DNA of 16,768 nucleotides. It comes from Saksenaea vasiformis B4078. Its lineage: Eukaryota; Mucoromycota; Mucoromycetes; Mucorales; Saksenaeaceae. Position 1 is the first letter of the stretch. Each line of letters begins with the position of its first letter. The stretch is from the NCBI GenBank assembly GCA_000697055.1, contig JNDT01002344.1, positions 1 to 16,768 on the forward strand, read 5' to 3'. The notes below the pieces were generated by a model. That model did no database searches and was not told where the DNA came from. It saw only the letters and a list, made by a program, of their open reading frames with translations. The translations under genes were made by a program, and so were the position numbers. Shown in pieces: positions 1 through 8,770 of the stretch.

Positions 1-850
1 GTCTCCAGGTCGTCGCACAGCTTGTCGACGATGGCTATCAATAGCAAGCCTGGCTCCACTTTACCGGGCCATTCGGGTGTTCCACCGGCGATACGCTCAA
101 ATGCGTACCTTGACGAGATCTCCTTCAATTCCCATTTATTCAATTCCTGTAGATAATGGTCAACAAACGTGTCTAGAAGATATCTCAATACGTACCGGGA
201 AGGAACTTGCCAGTTCATGTTCGATGAACGAACAGACACGATTCTCGAAATTTTCAACAATATTGTTGGAATACGAAGTGGCAAGCAGGACACAGGCTTC
301 CGCGAGCACATCAGAACCTCTGAGACTAGTACAAGGTGGTTCTCGTAGAGCGGGAAGTTCATCCTTGAAAGTAAGCCATGGACTTTCAAGGTCCACCGGA
401 AGCTTGTCATTGGTGGTACTTATGGACTTGCCCACAATCAGCTGCATCACGGAATAAAAGAAATTTTGAGTAAATACTATCGGGGGGGATGGAATCATGG
501 TCAAGTATAAACTGGTTGACGAACAACTGGGTCCTTGAGACAACGATCCTCGAGTACTTGGACAGTTCCTGGACAGTGTCAGAAAATCGATCTCTGTGGT
601 CAGGTCGAATGACAGATGCCAGTGGGCATTTCCGAGTGTACATCTCCCGGACTTTTCCTAGGGTTTCGTCCAGAAGTTCTTCTGTAGATCTTTTGTGGGC
701 TGCGCATGACTTCGCTCGCGCGCTACTGTGCTCGGCGGAGCCGCAAGCAGGGCAAGGCTTAGGAACAAAGTTCACATGAACTTGCTCTCTTGCTTTGTCT
801 TCCACGTTCTTTGTCCTCTTTGGTTTGTTCGGTTTGTTCTGTTGTACCAC
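1..850 (-). pseudogene. Frameshifted zinc-knuckle gene of a multicopy fungal family, partial at window edge
   Basis: The gene reads on the minus strand and runs off the left edge. The first segment has a CX2CX4HX7C zinc-knuckle-like motif (CPACGSAEHSSARAKSC), then KCPLASVIRPDHRDRF and FVNQFILDH. The frame changes at the seven-G tract at 482-488 and continues as FTQNFFYSVMQL, then LATSYSNNIVENFENRVCSF. It changes again near 195-200 and stays open to position 1 through FVDHYLQELNKWE and EWPGKVEPG. The continuity of protein-like sequence across both breaks shows one gene. The order of blocks resembles, from memory, a repeated uncharacterised family in Mucorales genomes. This is recognition, not a search result. 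No ATG lies in the first frame: the codon at 850 is GTG. An ATG at 863 lies in another frame, so the 5' end is uncertain. Function is unknown; a link to mobile elements is inference. It is either a pseudogene or a gene with homopolymer sequencing errors. Confidence 0.6.
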
Positions 851-882
851 GTTTCCTCTTCATACCAGCTGTCATGAATTAT

Positions 883-1212
883 TTAGCGTTGAATGGGTGA
901 CAATAAGATTACATGCCCACCTTTATTTTGCTTCATTGGGCATTCGTAAGATCGACGATCTTTATGCCCTTGTAAGCCACATGCACCGCAAGTTAATCGA
1001 CGTTCTGATGCGTAGTTCGTCAGTTAACGTTAATAAGATAGACCCTTACTTTTTTCCAGCTCTTCCATTTCTGAAACTTGTCTTCTTAACTCGACATCTT
1101 CTGCTTTTTTTAATTTTTTACGCAAGATATAACATTTGGCACTGTATGTCGTTAAAGAGAGCATAAAGAACAACGAAACCAATGTGCACATATTAAACGA
1201 TAAGTCTTCCAT
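883..1212 (-). CDS. Small zinc-knuckle protein, two-exon model
   Basis: Exon 1 (1212-1050) starts at an ATG and encodes a hydrophobic stretch (TLVSLFFMLSLTTYS), then a basic, charged and probably coiled-coil stretch (LRKKLKKAEDVELRRQVSEM). A 45-nt intron fits at 1049-1005, with donor GTAAGG, a CTGAC branch-like site and acceptor CAG. It joins in frame to exon 2 (1004-883), which carries CGACGLQGHKDRRSYEC. This has the same CX2CX4HX7C spacing as the motif in the neighbouring gene. The model gives 94 aa. A further donor in exon 2 (GGTGGGC) could splice to the CAG near 868 and add a basic tail, so the 3' end is open. The true 5' end may also lie elsewhere, because an acceptor-like ACAG precedes the basic part. 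Zinc knuckles occur in transposon proteins and in nuclear proteins such as TAF1; I cannot decide between them. The stop lies 20 bp before the 863 ATG of the next gene, so both could belong to one larger gene. Confidence 0.4.
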
Positions 1213-2122
1213 GTTCAATAATGAGAAAAGAGAAAAAAGATGAGAAAAGGGATGAGATGCAACACAAGAAAATTTGGCAGTCGATGACAGCACACTATTT
1301 TGCAATGTTGGGTAACACGTCAGGATGTTTCACGAAGCGATATATGATGAATAGTGTGGATTCCAGTTTGTTCGGTAGGTATTTGACAGACAGGAAATCC
1401 TTCGAGACTCTTTATTTGGATGTAAAGTAAAGATGGTTCTATATGTTTACGCGTTTGTCTTTATTATTGTTCTATTCATTCGGTGATTGTAATCTTGACC
1501 CTGGTCAGTAGATCTGTGTTCCTGAGATGGTCTTGGCGTTGGATATAATGCCGATCTTTAGATGTGGATCTATGTCCTCATATGTGACCTATATGACAAA
1601 TATGCTACCATGTGATACATTACTTCTTGATGTAACTAAAAAGTTCTTACATGACGATTTCTATACTTCTTGTGTCTAACATAATCTCCGTTATTTCTGC
1701 TTCACCTTTAACAATGATGTTGTTACACTTACAAGAAGTTCAATCCAGCAAATTTGCCAATCAAGCCTTATTTCGATAAACTTTTTACCATGTCTCAGCT
1801 ATTGCCGAATGAACATCTTGTAAGATCTTTAGTTACATAAGTTTTCCTTCTTCTTGTTCCTGGTTTTTGTTACCGATCGTCCAGGGCCATCATTGTCTAT
1901 TTACGCTACCAATTATAGATTAATTATGCGATCGCACCATTGGTATCTTCAGACTCACTTAGACGGAAACTCTTACTCTCGTCGTTACTGGTTTACAAAG
2001 TGTCTCACACTATCAGTGTCCCTGATCATATCTTAGAAACATAAAAGACACTCCTTGAGAAATGAAAATCTTCATCTTAGTCTTGCTGCCTTCTCCCGTC
2101 TCATTTTTATTTTGCAAAGGCC
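1213..2122. other. Stretch without a supported gene
   Basis: Open frames here are short (60-70 codons) on the plus strand, have no recognisable motif and no convincing splice partners. A short minus-strand stretch at about 1505-1585 looks protein-like and follows an ATATAG acceptor-like site, but it is only about 27 codons. Because a decayed transposase ends at 2123 on the minus strand, part of this region may be the eroded 3' half of that element. I could not find the catalytic DDE blocks in it. Confidence 0.3.
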
Positions 2123-2560
2123 TTACGCAACTTTCTCCTTTTGCAAAGCGATCACCCGGTCAGAGTTCCACACTACAGGACGTTTTTCCAATGTCTTGAA
2201 CGTTATGTATGCAACATTTATTGACCAGATATCTATGCAATCCTGACACCAAGAGAGTGTCAAGTCTTCAAAAGCTTCACGTAAGTTCGCTTTTTGTATC
2301 AGTCAGGATAGCAGTAGGATTGCAGTAGGATTTCTGTCAATATAATCTACAAGAAACCGAATGAGCTTAAGTCAGCTTACCATAATATCTAGTACGAGTC
2401 TCTCTCTGAACTCTGGGTACACATTCTTCATCCGGTTGTACGTTTTGATATAATGTTATGCGGTTCGGACATTTATACCTGTGATGAATGCTGCTTCTTT
2501 TGCTGTTCGTCGTTCTTCAATCACCAAATAAGGCAGTTTCCTGTTTACCACGGCGTTTAT
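2123..2560 (-). pseudogene. Decayed DDE-type DNA transposase, N-terminal part
   Basis: On the minus strand, 2560-2385 encodes a helix-turn-helix-like stretch with the pattern TAKEAAFITGINVRTA, then HYIKTYN. An in-frame TAA sits at 2456-2458 between these two. After a possible intron (donor GTAAGC, acceptor GACAG ending at 2334, 47 nt) the reading continues as CNPTAILTDTKSEL. It then changes frame into LREAFEDL, changes again into SGLHRYLVNKCCI, and returns to TFKTLEKRPVVWNSDRVIALQ, ending at TAA 2123-2125. The order of HTH, PTA-DTK-L, SGLHR, LEK-R-NSDRVI matches my memory of the N-terminal half of Tc1/mariner-like transposases common in Mucorales. With one nonsense codon and at least three frame changes it cannot make transposase. 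The catalytic DDE part is not seen downstream (1213-2122). No terminal inverted repeats were identified. Confidence 0.7.
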
Positions 2561-2949
2561 CGTCTGTATGATCCTCTCGCCCTAGCTTAGTTACCTGTTC
2601 ACGCTCTCGTCGATTTGGAAAGTGAACGAGGTTTGTACATCTGCATTACCATTTCTTTCCCACCATCCGTCACGTAAAGTAGCTGCACACGAACGAGGCA
2701 ATTCTGCCCGCCCATTTCGTTCATCATTCCTCATATATATTGATGTCAAACGAAGTAACTCCATTTATATCCAATGAAGCGGCTTCAGCTTCATGTAATC
2801 ATTGTCAAAGGCTAGATCATCAGCAAAATCCAGTAAACAGAATTTCGGAGCTCCAAAACGCATGATAATTGCGCGGTGGTCTGACAACATCTTTCTCTCA
2901 CTTGTGTTCGTGCACTGTCGATCGCAGACCAATGTCGCATTCTTCCGCT
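2561..2949. other. Intergenic, possible 5' part of the transposase fossil
   Basis: This lies between two divergently read loci. On the minus strand around 2800-2875 there is an acidic stretch (FADDLAFDNDYMKL) that could be the N-terminal extension of the decayed transposase. A TATATA run sits near 2733-2740. No intact gene is visible. The CR effector's first in-frame ATG is at 2950, and the upstream part of that frame has no ATG. Confidence 0.3.
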
Positions 2950-3432
2950 ATGGACATTACATTGAAACTGTTCTTCGTCGTCGAGGGCGATCCTGTATCG
3001 GAGGCAGTCGAAATTGAGATTGATTCGTCAGCTACGATCAGCCGACTTAAGGACGCAATCAAGGCAAAACAGTCTCCTGAATTTGATGACATCGCTGCGA
3101 ACAAACTCACGCTCTGGCGTGTCGAGATTCCAGAGGATAAAGGGGAACTTGACATTACACTTAGTGGACCTGGCGTGAAGGAAAAGCTGACAAATCCAAG
3201 GACACTCCTTTCAACGCTCTTTCCAATACCGCCGAACGACATAACATACATCATAGTGCAGCGGCCTCCACCAAGGAAAGCAGTTCACACACTTGCGCGG
3301 CAGCCTCTACCAGATAGACACTTCGCATCATTTATTGAATGCACTTGAATGAATTCATTGAGACTGATGTATACCTTTACTCTTTGGATACAGTGCGCAG
3401 ACCGTCTCCACCGCTAGGCCCCGTTATTTCTG

Positions 3433-3517
3433 GTGAGTGCGCCGGCTTGCTACTACTCGTTGGTGAAGTAGAATATTATAAAGCATACTTACGTATATCT
3501 TGTTGATATGCAAACAG
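3433..3517 (+). other. Predicted intron in the CR effector gene
   Basis: The donor GTGAGT at 3433 and acceptor ACAG ending at 3517 give an 85-nt intron. The upstream exon ends one base into a codon and the downstream exon supplies the other two, giving an uninterrupted reading into the region before the P-loop. Because this splice keeps the frame, the ATG at 3508, which lies inside the intron, is probably not a start. Confidence 0.6.
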
Positions 3518-5867
3518 AAAAAGAATGGGAAGAGTTTATTACAAAGGTGGAGAACGACTTCTTTGCAACTAATTCGCAGCACTATAAACGGCTCGTAGAG
3601 GCTGTGACAAAAAGTCTGGAAGTCCCAACAACAGGATGCTTAGTGAAAGGCCTACCTTCTGTTACTCTACGAGGTGCAGTGAAAGGAAAGCGGCCAAACC
3701 TGTTATTCCTAAACCTACCACGGTCACCGAAGGCAGAGAAACCTGCTAGTACCGCCGATGAAGCTATCAGTCGGATTGAAGCACGAGATTCTCCGCTGTT
3801 GTCATTATTTGGTGTCTCTGGTTGTGGAAAAACGAGAACGACGATTGAAATGCTTTGCAAACGCTGGGGCTTCTATTTCAATGCCAGCAAAACTGATTGA
3901 GGTTCAAATGACGTGCAACGCTTTCTTACAATTGTCCAAAATTCGACGCGATACAAGTCATGCTACGAAGAAGCCAACATTCACGTTCACATCTTAGTAC
4001 TGTCTCTTGTTCTCTCTCGTATCTTGATCTTAGACCATTGTCTCAATATCTCGGAAACGAATAACTGCAGATTCACTTGCAAGAATTGGATGCTATTGCA
4101 AGTCTGTTTTCCTTCATACGTAGGTGGCGATATTTTTGTTAATCTCTTCGAGATATTTCAAAAACAATTTCGCACCACTCGAATCGAAGTTCATGAGATA
4201 GCTGAAATCATTCGAGGACGATTTCTGGAACTGCGCACACGACTTCAGCACCTCGTTGAATATGGCGGTGAGGGTAATGAATCATCCAAGTTCCTGTTTG
4301 TGGTTGATGAAGCACAGATACTGGGAGGGAGGGAATATGGCACTTTTATTTCACAAACTGTACCTGAAGACACTACCGAAGCCGAAAACCACAAACGACC
4401 CATTCTTTCTTCTTTCATGCACGGGATGTACTAGATTGCCTGGCCAGCAGAATCTTGCCTTATACCTTGTGGAGCTGGTCTTAGCATTTACGAGCTAGAA
4501 TGGCTAGACGGCTCTGCTCCAGGTGTCAAGCTCGTTAACGAAGACTTCGGATCATTCACTGACTTTGTGGGCTGGGAATCAATGGATCACTTAGCGAATT
4601 ACCGTAATATTTTGCGTCAGTCGCTGCCAGACCGGGAAAGCAAAACTTTAGTCGACTCACTATTCCCTGAGGATTCGATAACAATGCTCTTTAACCGACT
4701 TCGTGGGAGGTTTCGACCGATCGTTTCGGCTATTGAACGCATGATAATATCCGAACCTGAGAACGACAGAAACGGGTGGGAATCGGCGATCGAAGGAACT
4801 GAGAAAACATTGGTATCTGCTGACGTTACGTATAGTATAAAAGGAAACATTGCATACGACATATCGCGAATGATCAAGAACGTTGAGGAACACCTGTCAC
4901 GATACAAGGGATACCGCAATATAGCATTAACCCTCAAGTTCTTCGTATTGGAGTATTATTTGTATGGAAATACTGTGCTTATAGATAGAGAGGAAGTACC
5001 GCTGATAGAAGCTTCGGTCGGGAGAATCATGAACTTTGGTAATAAAGCGATGACGATTCTAGACGAACCATTTGCATTGCGTGCTGCTGTGAATTATTTT
5101 AGCCAGTACGATCCAGGCTTCCATAGCGCAATCTGTAGCTTGTTCGGCCTCAGTTCAGATGCTTCTGTGCATGGATACACGTGGGAAAAGGCGGTGCTAC
5201 CCAGCTTGGTTTACACTTTCCATGACAAGGTTCTATCGAAAACAGCGTTAGTTAAAAACCTGGAGCACTACGATGGTCTCCTGGATCATTCAGCCAAGAT
5301 TGCGGGCAAAGAAAAGTTATTGACGCTTGGAATCGACAGTAAAAGCATGTCACTGGAACAATTTCTGACAGCACATGTCAAAAATCGCTCGCTCAAAGAT
5401 GGCAGACCTGTGCCTCCATTTTATCATCCTGCTAAGTATCCCTCAGGACCTGATATTGTGTTCGTTCTCTGCTTTGAGGGCGAAGGCTATTGTCCAGTCT
5501 TCGTTCAGTTAAAGATGCGGCGCAAGTTGGATAAGATAGAAACTCGATCCGCCTTCGATACTATTAAGAGGGATACAATCCAAAACCATCTTAACGAGAG
5601 TTTACTCCTGGAGTTTTGTACAGTGAAACCCAAAAAGTACATGGCAGCTGTCATTGCTTTCCCGGCGAAGTTGAAAGGTTCCTCAGAATTTGAATGGCGG
5701 CCTCTCAGACGTAGCGAGCGAATTCTTGCAAAGCAGCCTGTGAATGATCTCCAGCGGATTCCGATAGGGATCGACAGCACCAACATATACGATCTCTTCC
5801 CGAAGAGTCATACTGATGCCCTGGATATACTAAAGGGCATTCAGCGGGAGATAGAGGTTGATGTCAG

Positions 5868-5930
5868 GCAACACACGACGGGGCAACACGCGACGGGGCA
5901 GGAAGAGACGGGGCAGCACGAGCAGAGGAA
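5868..5930 (+). repeat. Short degenerate tandem repeat in the effector C-terminus
   Basis: Copies of an ACGGGGCA(A/G) core recur about every 15-18 bases and encode repeated TGQ-H units (HTTGQHATGQEETGQHEQ). The tract lies after the nuclease-like region, next to a basic RKRVK, and is likely disordered. Confidence 0.7.
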
Positions 5931-5983
5931 ACGAGTAAAAGCGAATTCTGGCACGCAAAACCTATCCGATATGGATACTTCTC

Positions 5984-5989
5984 AATAAA
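5984..5989 (+). promoter_or_regulatory. AATAAA hexamer overlapping the effector stop codon
   Basis: The final CAA TAA A contains AATAAA, so the terminal codon and the stop lie inside a canonical poly(A)-signal hexamer. Whether it is used is unknown. Confidence 0.25.
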
Positions 5990-6072
5990 CGTAGCCATAT
6001 TGCATCAGTGTGTCCCCAACGTTTCATGTTGATTCATCCTCCCAGAGTAGTAACCAATTACTCTCCCTTTAT

Positions 6073-6216
6073 CTATAATGAATTCCATTTTACGGATAGT
6101 TCCAGATCAATTGACTCCGTATTCTCAGCAGACGCCTGAGAGTTTGATGCAAAACCTCCGCTTCTTGATCTAAATTGCTGTAACGCAAGTCTTCTTTTTG
6201 CTTTTGGGCGAGCCAT
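6073..6216 (-). CDS. Small basic ORF, possible transposon gene fragment
   Basis: A minus-strand ATG at 6216 opens a 47-codon frame beginning MARPKAKRRLALQQF, then an S/G-rich and acidic stretch ending at TAG 6073. The basic start resembles the N-termini of DNA-binding or transposase proteins, but there is no domain I can name and no splice partner. It could be the first exon of a degraded element or a chance ORF. It is convergent with the effector gene. Confidence 0.25.
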   Translation of the reverse strand: MARPKAKRRLALQQFRSRSGGFASNSQASAENTESIDLELSVKWNSL

Positions 6217-6701
6217 TTGAAGCAGCAATAGTGAAAAGTTAGGTCGGCAAGATGATTTTGAAAAAAAAAAAAATTCAGGCACGCAATGGGTTATGGGATA
6301 AATATTTAGCCAGATATACGGCCAGATTTTTGCCTTGCATGATACGTTTCAAATCTCAGTCCCCACACAAAAGTCCCAGCCTAATTTGGAAAAACCAATT
6401 CCATCAGGATTACTATGTTATATTTGATGCTCTCCATCATGTAATATCGTTGTTTTTTTTTTTGGAAGATTGTAAGTTCCTCGTCTCGCTATTAACTTCC
6501 AAAAATTTGGAAAAAAAAGATCGCGGACTATATAAATTTGGCGCACATAATCTTTTCAAGTCTTGTCTCTTGAAAGACAGCTCGCATGTGTGGCAGCACT
6601 AACAACATCTTTCTTCAGAATATTGCTGGTAATAATTTCTTTTTAACTAGTTGCGTGTTCTAGAAAAATACATGCACCAGGCTTTAGGTTACGATAGACC
6701 T
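6217..6701. other. Intergenic, no gene seen
   Basis: This stretch is AT-rich with several A and T homopolymers (near 6260 and 6452). Plus-strand open frames have no motif. It lies downstream of SSP1. I saw no AATAAA on the minus strand just below 6702. Confidence 0.4.
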
Positions 6702-7004
6702 TCACTTTACGATAGCTGCAACTGGACCAGCATCTCCAAAGACAAAACCGACTGCGCCTTGATCTCCCAGAGCTTCTGCAGCAAATCCGTCAGAACCAAT
6801 GAGACCATCTGGACCCTCTGCTGGAGCGACTTCCGGACTTGCTCCTTTACTGTACTTCCCGAAATCGTGGTACCCTCTCGTAGTCAGATATCCACGGCTG
6901 ATGAGCTTCGCATCGGTCAGAAGGCCATTATCGTTTAGGGGAGCAGTATGTATAACACCAAAGAAGAAGTTAACTACGAAAAATAGGGGGAAGTTAGGTA
7001 GCAT
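6702..7004 (-). CDS. SSP1: small secreted protein, Gly/Ala-rich C-terminus
   Basis: ATG at 7004 and TGA at 6702 give 100 aa with no intron needed. The N-terminus (MLPNFPLFFVVNFFFGVIHT) is a good signal peptide. It is followed by a pro-region APLNDNGLLTDAKLISRGY that matches SSP2 (DPHTDDNLLTDTKPISRRH) and SSP4 (APHNDDGVLANAKSFKREY). The rest is rich in Gly, Ala, Asp and Pro (GPDGLIGSDGFAAEALG), has no cysteine and is unlike the mature parts of the other members. The promoter element GTATAAGTACAGA lies 48-60 bp upstream. Secretion is inferred from the signal peptide; a Kex2-type cut after the pro-region is less clear here (SRGY) than in SSP2 and SSP4. Function is unknown; candidates are an effector, an antimicrobial peptide or a wall protein. 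Confidence 0.75.
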   Translation of the reverse strand: MLPNFPLFFVVNFFFGVIHTAPLNDNGLLTDAKLISRGYLTTRGYHDFGKYSKGASPEVAPAEGPDGLIGSDGFAAEALGDQGAVGFVFGDAGPVAAIVK

Positions 7005-7051
7005 ATTTGAGAGGAAAGACAGAAAAGCAAACAGTACCCAAGCAGGAAATT

Positions 7052-7064
7052 TCTGTACTTATAC
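7052..7064 (-). promoter_or_regulatory. Shared promoter element of SSP1 (GTATAAGTACAGA)
   Basis: This 13-bp sequence, read on the minus strand, is identical upstream of SSP1, SSP2 and SSP4 at 37-60 bp before each ATG. TATAA suggests the TATA box. A second, looser block (ATGGAAA...ATGA) lies further upstream at about 7076-7092. Confidence 0.65.
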
Positions 7065-8036
7065 AAACCCCTATTTCATGTTTTCCATTTTAATAAAACA
7101 TTGTTTTGTTTGTTATAATAGACATTAATTACTCCTGGCTATGAAAAAGTGGCAAACGACCATCTAATTCCAGATAAATAAGCACATTTCGCACCATCGA
7201 TCTCGTTACGAATCTATTATTTGCGTTCATCTAGACATACCGTTGGCAGTTGAGTATAGAGCAAGCAAATTAAAAACCGTAAGTATGTATCATCACTTTC
7301 CATTTCCTTCACATGAAGAAAAAGCAAAGTGTTCTCCGTTGTACAGGGCGCGCGATGTAATTGTAGCGTTCGATCATTTCCAAAATCAATGTCGCCGTCA
7401 GCCAATTCCGAAGCCGTACGAAGCACAGCATCACATATCTTCTGCAGTGATTTTAGCGGGAACAAAATACAAAAAGAAACGAGGAAAAAGTACAATTATC
7501 GTGGACGCAGTCTGTGTGTTAGTGCCAATTAAGTGCAGACTCCTACAGGTACCATGTAAGAAAAGAAAAAGAGTTAAACATACTGAATTTATGAACATAT
7601 TAGCTTTAATTGGACATCATCCGATCTTCCTCAAGGCAACAACGATGAATGAATAACTATAAGCGCGTGAATGACCGTTACTTCATAATGGATAATGTTA
7701 CTATTTATAAGACCGACGATATCTAGAAGCATATCAAGAGCCGCGGATACTGATGCGCTTATCTTCCGTTATATCTGGTTGATCTCAATTTCACTAATCG
7801 TCAGTTTTGAAACGCTGTTAAGAGCACAGCTAAGTGCATCAAAGTCCTTGAAAACGAAAAGTTGATCCCCGAATCAGCGAAGCATCTAATGACTTAAAAC
7901 AGGGCGATTTCAAACTTTTCGCCTCCTATGTTTATATGCTTAGATCACTTTCGCAACGGCAAGCAATTGTGATACTCCTCTCCATCCTCCTTCATAAGCC
8001 CCAATAAGTTACTCCTCGCCTTTTCTGAACCATCAC
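7065..8036. other. Stretch with only doubtful ORFs
   Basis: Two overlapping frames on opposite strands occupy 7217-7656. The plus one (stop at 7656) has no ATG until about 7285 and shows no motif. The minus one (about 7217-7495) is acidic and more protein-like (AVLRTASELADGDIDFGND) but has no recognisable domain. They cannot both be genes, and neither is supported. 7660-8030 has no notable ORF. Confidence 0.3.
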
Positions 8037-8261
8037 CTACTTCCAGTCTTCAATCAGTTCTCCCTCCGATGGTTGGAAGTATCGAGGAACCACTACCGTT
8101 GTTTTGCTCATTCTGTTTTCGCAATTGTAGATACCATTGATAGCAAAAGCAACAACAATAGGAAGGATAACAAAAAATTGAGATTGCTAGAAGGAGCATA
8201 CGAACCCTAGTACGCTTCTGTCGTTGTATGAATAATTTTGGCAAGACGGCTCTCTGTGCAT
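8037..8261 (-). pseudogene. Small membrane protein ORF with one in-frame TAG
   Basis: ATG at 8261 opens a 75-codon frame ending at TAG 8037, interrupted only by TAG at 8187-8189. The first part (MHREPSCQNYSYNDRSVLGF) is polar. After the TAG comes a hydrophobic span (FFVILPIVVAFAI), then NGIYNC and a polar tail with VVVPRYFQPSEGELIEDWK. This looks like a single-pass protein. A TATATAT run at about 8284-8290 lies 23-30 bp upstream of the ATG. Another frame is open across the TAG and also hydrophobic (MLLLAISIF), so two compensating indels are an alternative explanation. I do not recognise the family. It sits between SSP1 and SSP2 on the same strand but shares neither their pro-region nor their promoter element. 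Confidence 0.4.
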
Positions 8262-8709
8262 AACATCGGCTGGAAGGACGCAATATATATCATGCCTTCC
8301 CTTTTCACAAATAGCTGGGAAGAAGCGTTTACCTTAGGATCCCACGTTCTTGCATTTGAAAGTATGGCTATTTAGGTTGAGTCGATATGCTACCTGACGA
8401 TAACAAGAAGACTCGAGTTTGGTGAGAGCCAAACATAGATCAAGCCGAAGAGATATTGCTTGTTCATCATATTTAGTGAACCCAACATCGGCGTCATGGT
8501 ACGATGCTTCATAACAGCACGATCTCTTCTAGTTGAGGTGGAAAGAGCTGTCATACAGACATCAACCGTCAGTTTGGCACCTCATTACGAAGAAAATGAG
8601 AAGCGATGGTTCTTAGTATCTGATGTAAAAACGAGAAGAGCACTGTTTATCATTAGAAAGCTAGTGCGTCAAGTTCCTTTCAGTTTATCATCGCATAAAT
8701 AAGTTTGGT
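8262..8709. other. Intergenic, no supported gene
   Basis: A plus-strand frame ending at 8702 has no ATG before about 8496 and no motif. The region is otherwise unremarkable. It contains the 3' flank of SSP2. Confidence 0.3.
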
Positions 8710-8715
8710 TTTATT
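8710..8715 (-). terminator. Poly(A) signal of SSP2
   Basis: AATAAA on the minus strand, 56 bp beyond the SSP2 stop. SSP4 has AATAAA at nearly the same distance (51 bp), which supports the shared gene layout. Confidence 0.55.
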
Positions 8716-8770
8716 GAACGAGTGTCTCAAGTGATACATCCGCGTATTCATTCTCAGTGGTGAACCCTCG

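Larger units (their letters stand above)
2950..5988 (+). pseudogene. Crinkler (CR-type) effector gene: header, P-loop NTPase, possible nuclease-like C-terminus; interrupted
   Basis: The first ATG at 2950 opens the header domain. MDITLKLFFVVEG, then LKDAIKAKQSPEFDD and NKLTLWRV are typical of the ubiquitin-like Crinkler N-terminus. This frame ends at TGA 3346-3348. The frame shifts between about 3320 and 3355 into an S/P-rich linker ending at 3432. An 85-nt intron (GTGAGT at 3433, CAG at 3517) restores the main frame exactly. From 3518 to 5988 one frame is kept without any indel but contains TGA at 3898-3900 and TAG at 4432-4434. Motifs in it are Walker A GVSGCGKT (3811-3834) and Walker B FLFVVDEAQ (about 4291-4317). 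The C-terminal region has GPDIVF followed by PVFVQLKM, compatible with a D...QxK restriction-endonuclease-like core. CR effectors of this architecture are known as secreted or nuclear-acting proteins in oomycetes and fungi. A basic RKRVK near the C-terminus could be a nuclear signal. No signal peptide is evident. It is probably a pseudogene; readthrough is possible but unsupported. Confidence 0.88.

Noticed and set aside
1505..1590. Short minus-strand protein-like stretch after an acceptor-like ATATAG
   Set aside because: About 27 codons with no partner exon and no recognised family. Chance is likely.
2311..2333. Direct repeat GCAGTAGGATT twice
   Set aside because: Only two copies of about 11 bp inside the transposase fossil. 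No sign of function.
2800..2875. FADDLAF on the minus strand, similar to the reverse transcriptase catalytic ADD box
   Set aside because: No other reverse transcriptase motif is near, and it lies directly upstream of a transposase fossil whose N-terminus may be acidic.
3508..3516. ATG at 3508 as start of a separate P-loop gene
   Set aside because: It falls inside a well-formed intron whose removal gives a continuous frame with the upstream linker.
7217..7656. Overlapping opposite-strand ORFs between SSP1 and the membrane ORF
   Set aside because: No domain and no splice support, and the plus-strand frame lacks an early ATG. Noted only as unresolved.
3898..8189. Reassigned stop codons, given in-frame TGA, TAG and TAA in several ORFs
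   Set aside because: The intact B55 gene ends in TAA with no internal stops, and the SSP genes end normally in TGA or TAG. Decay explains the rest more simply.
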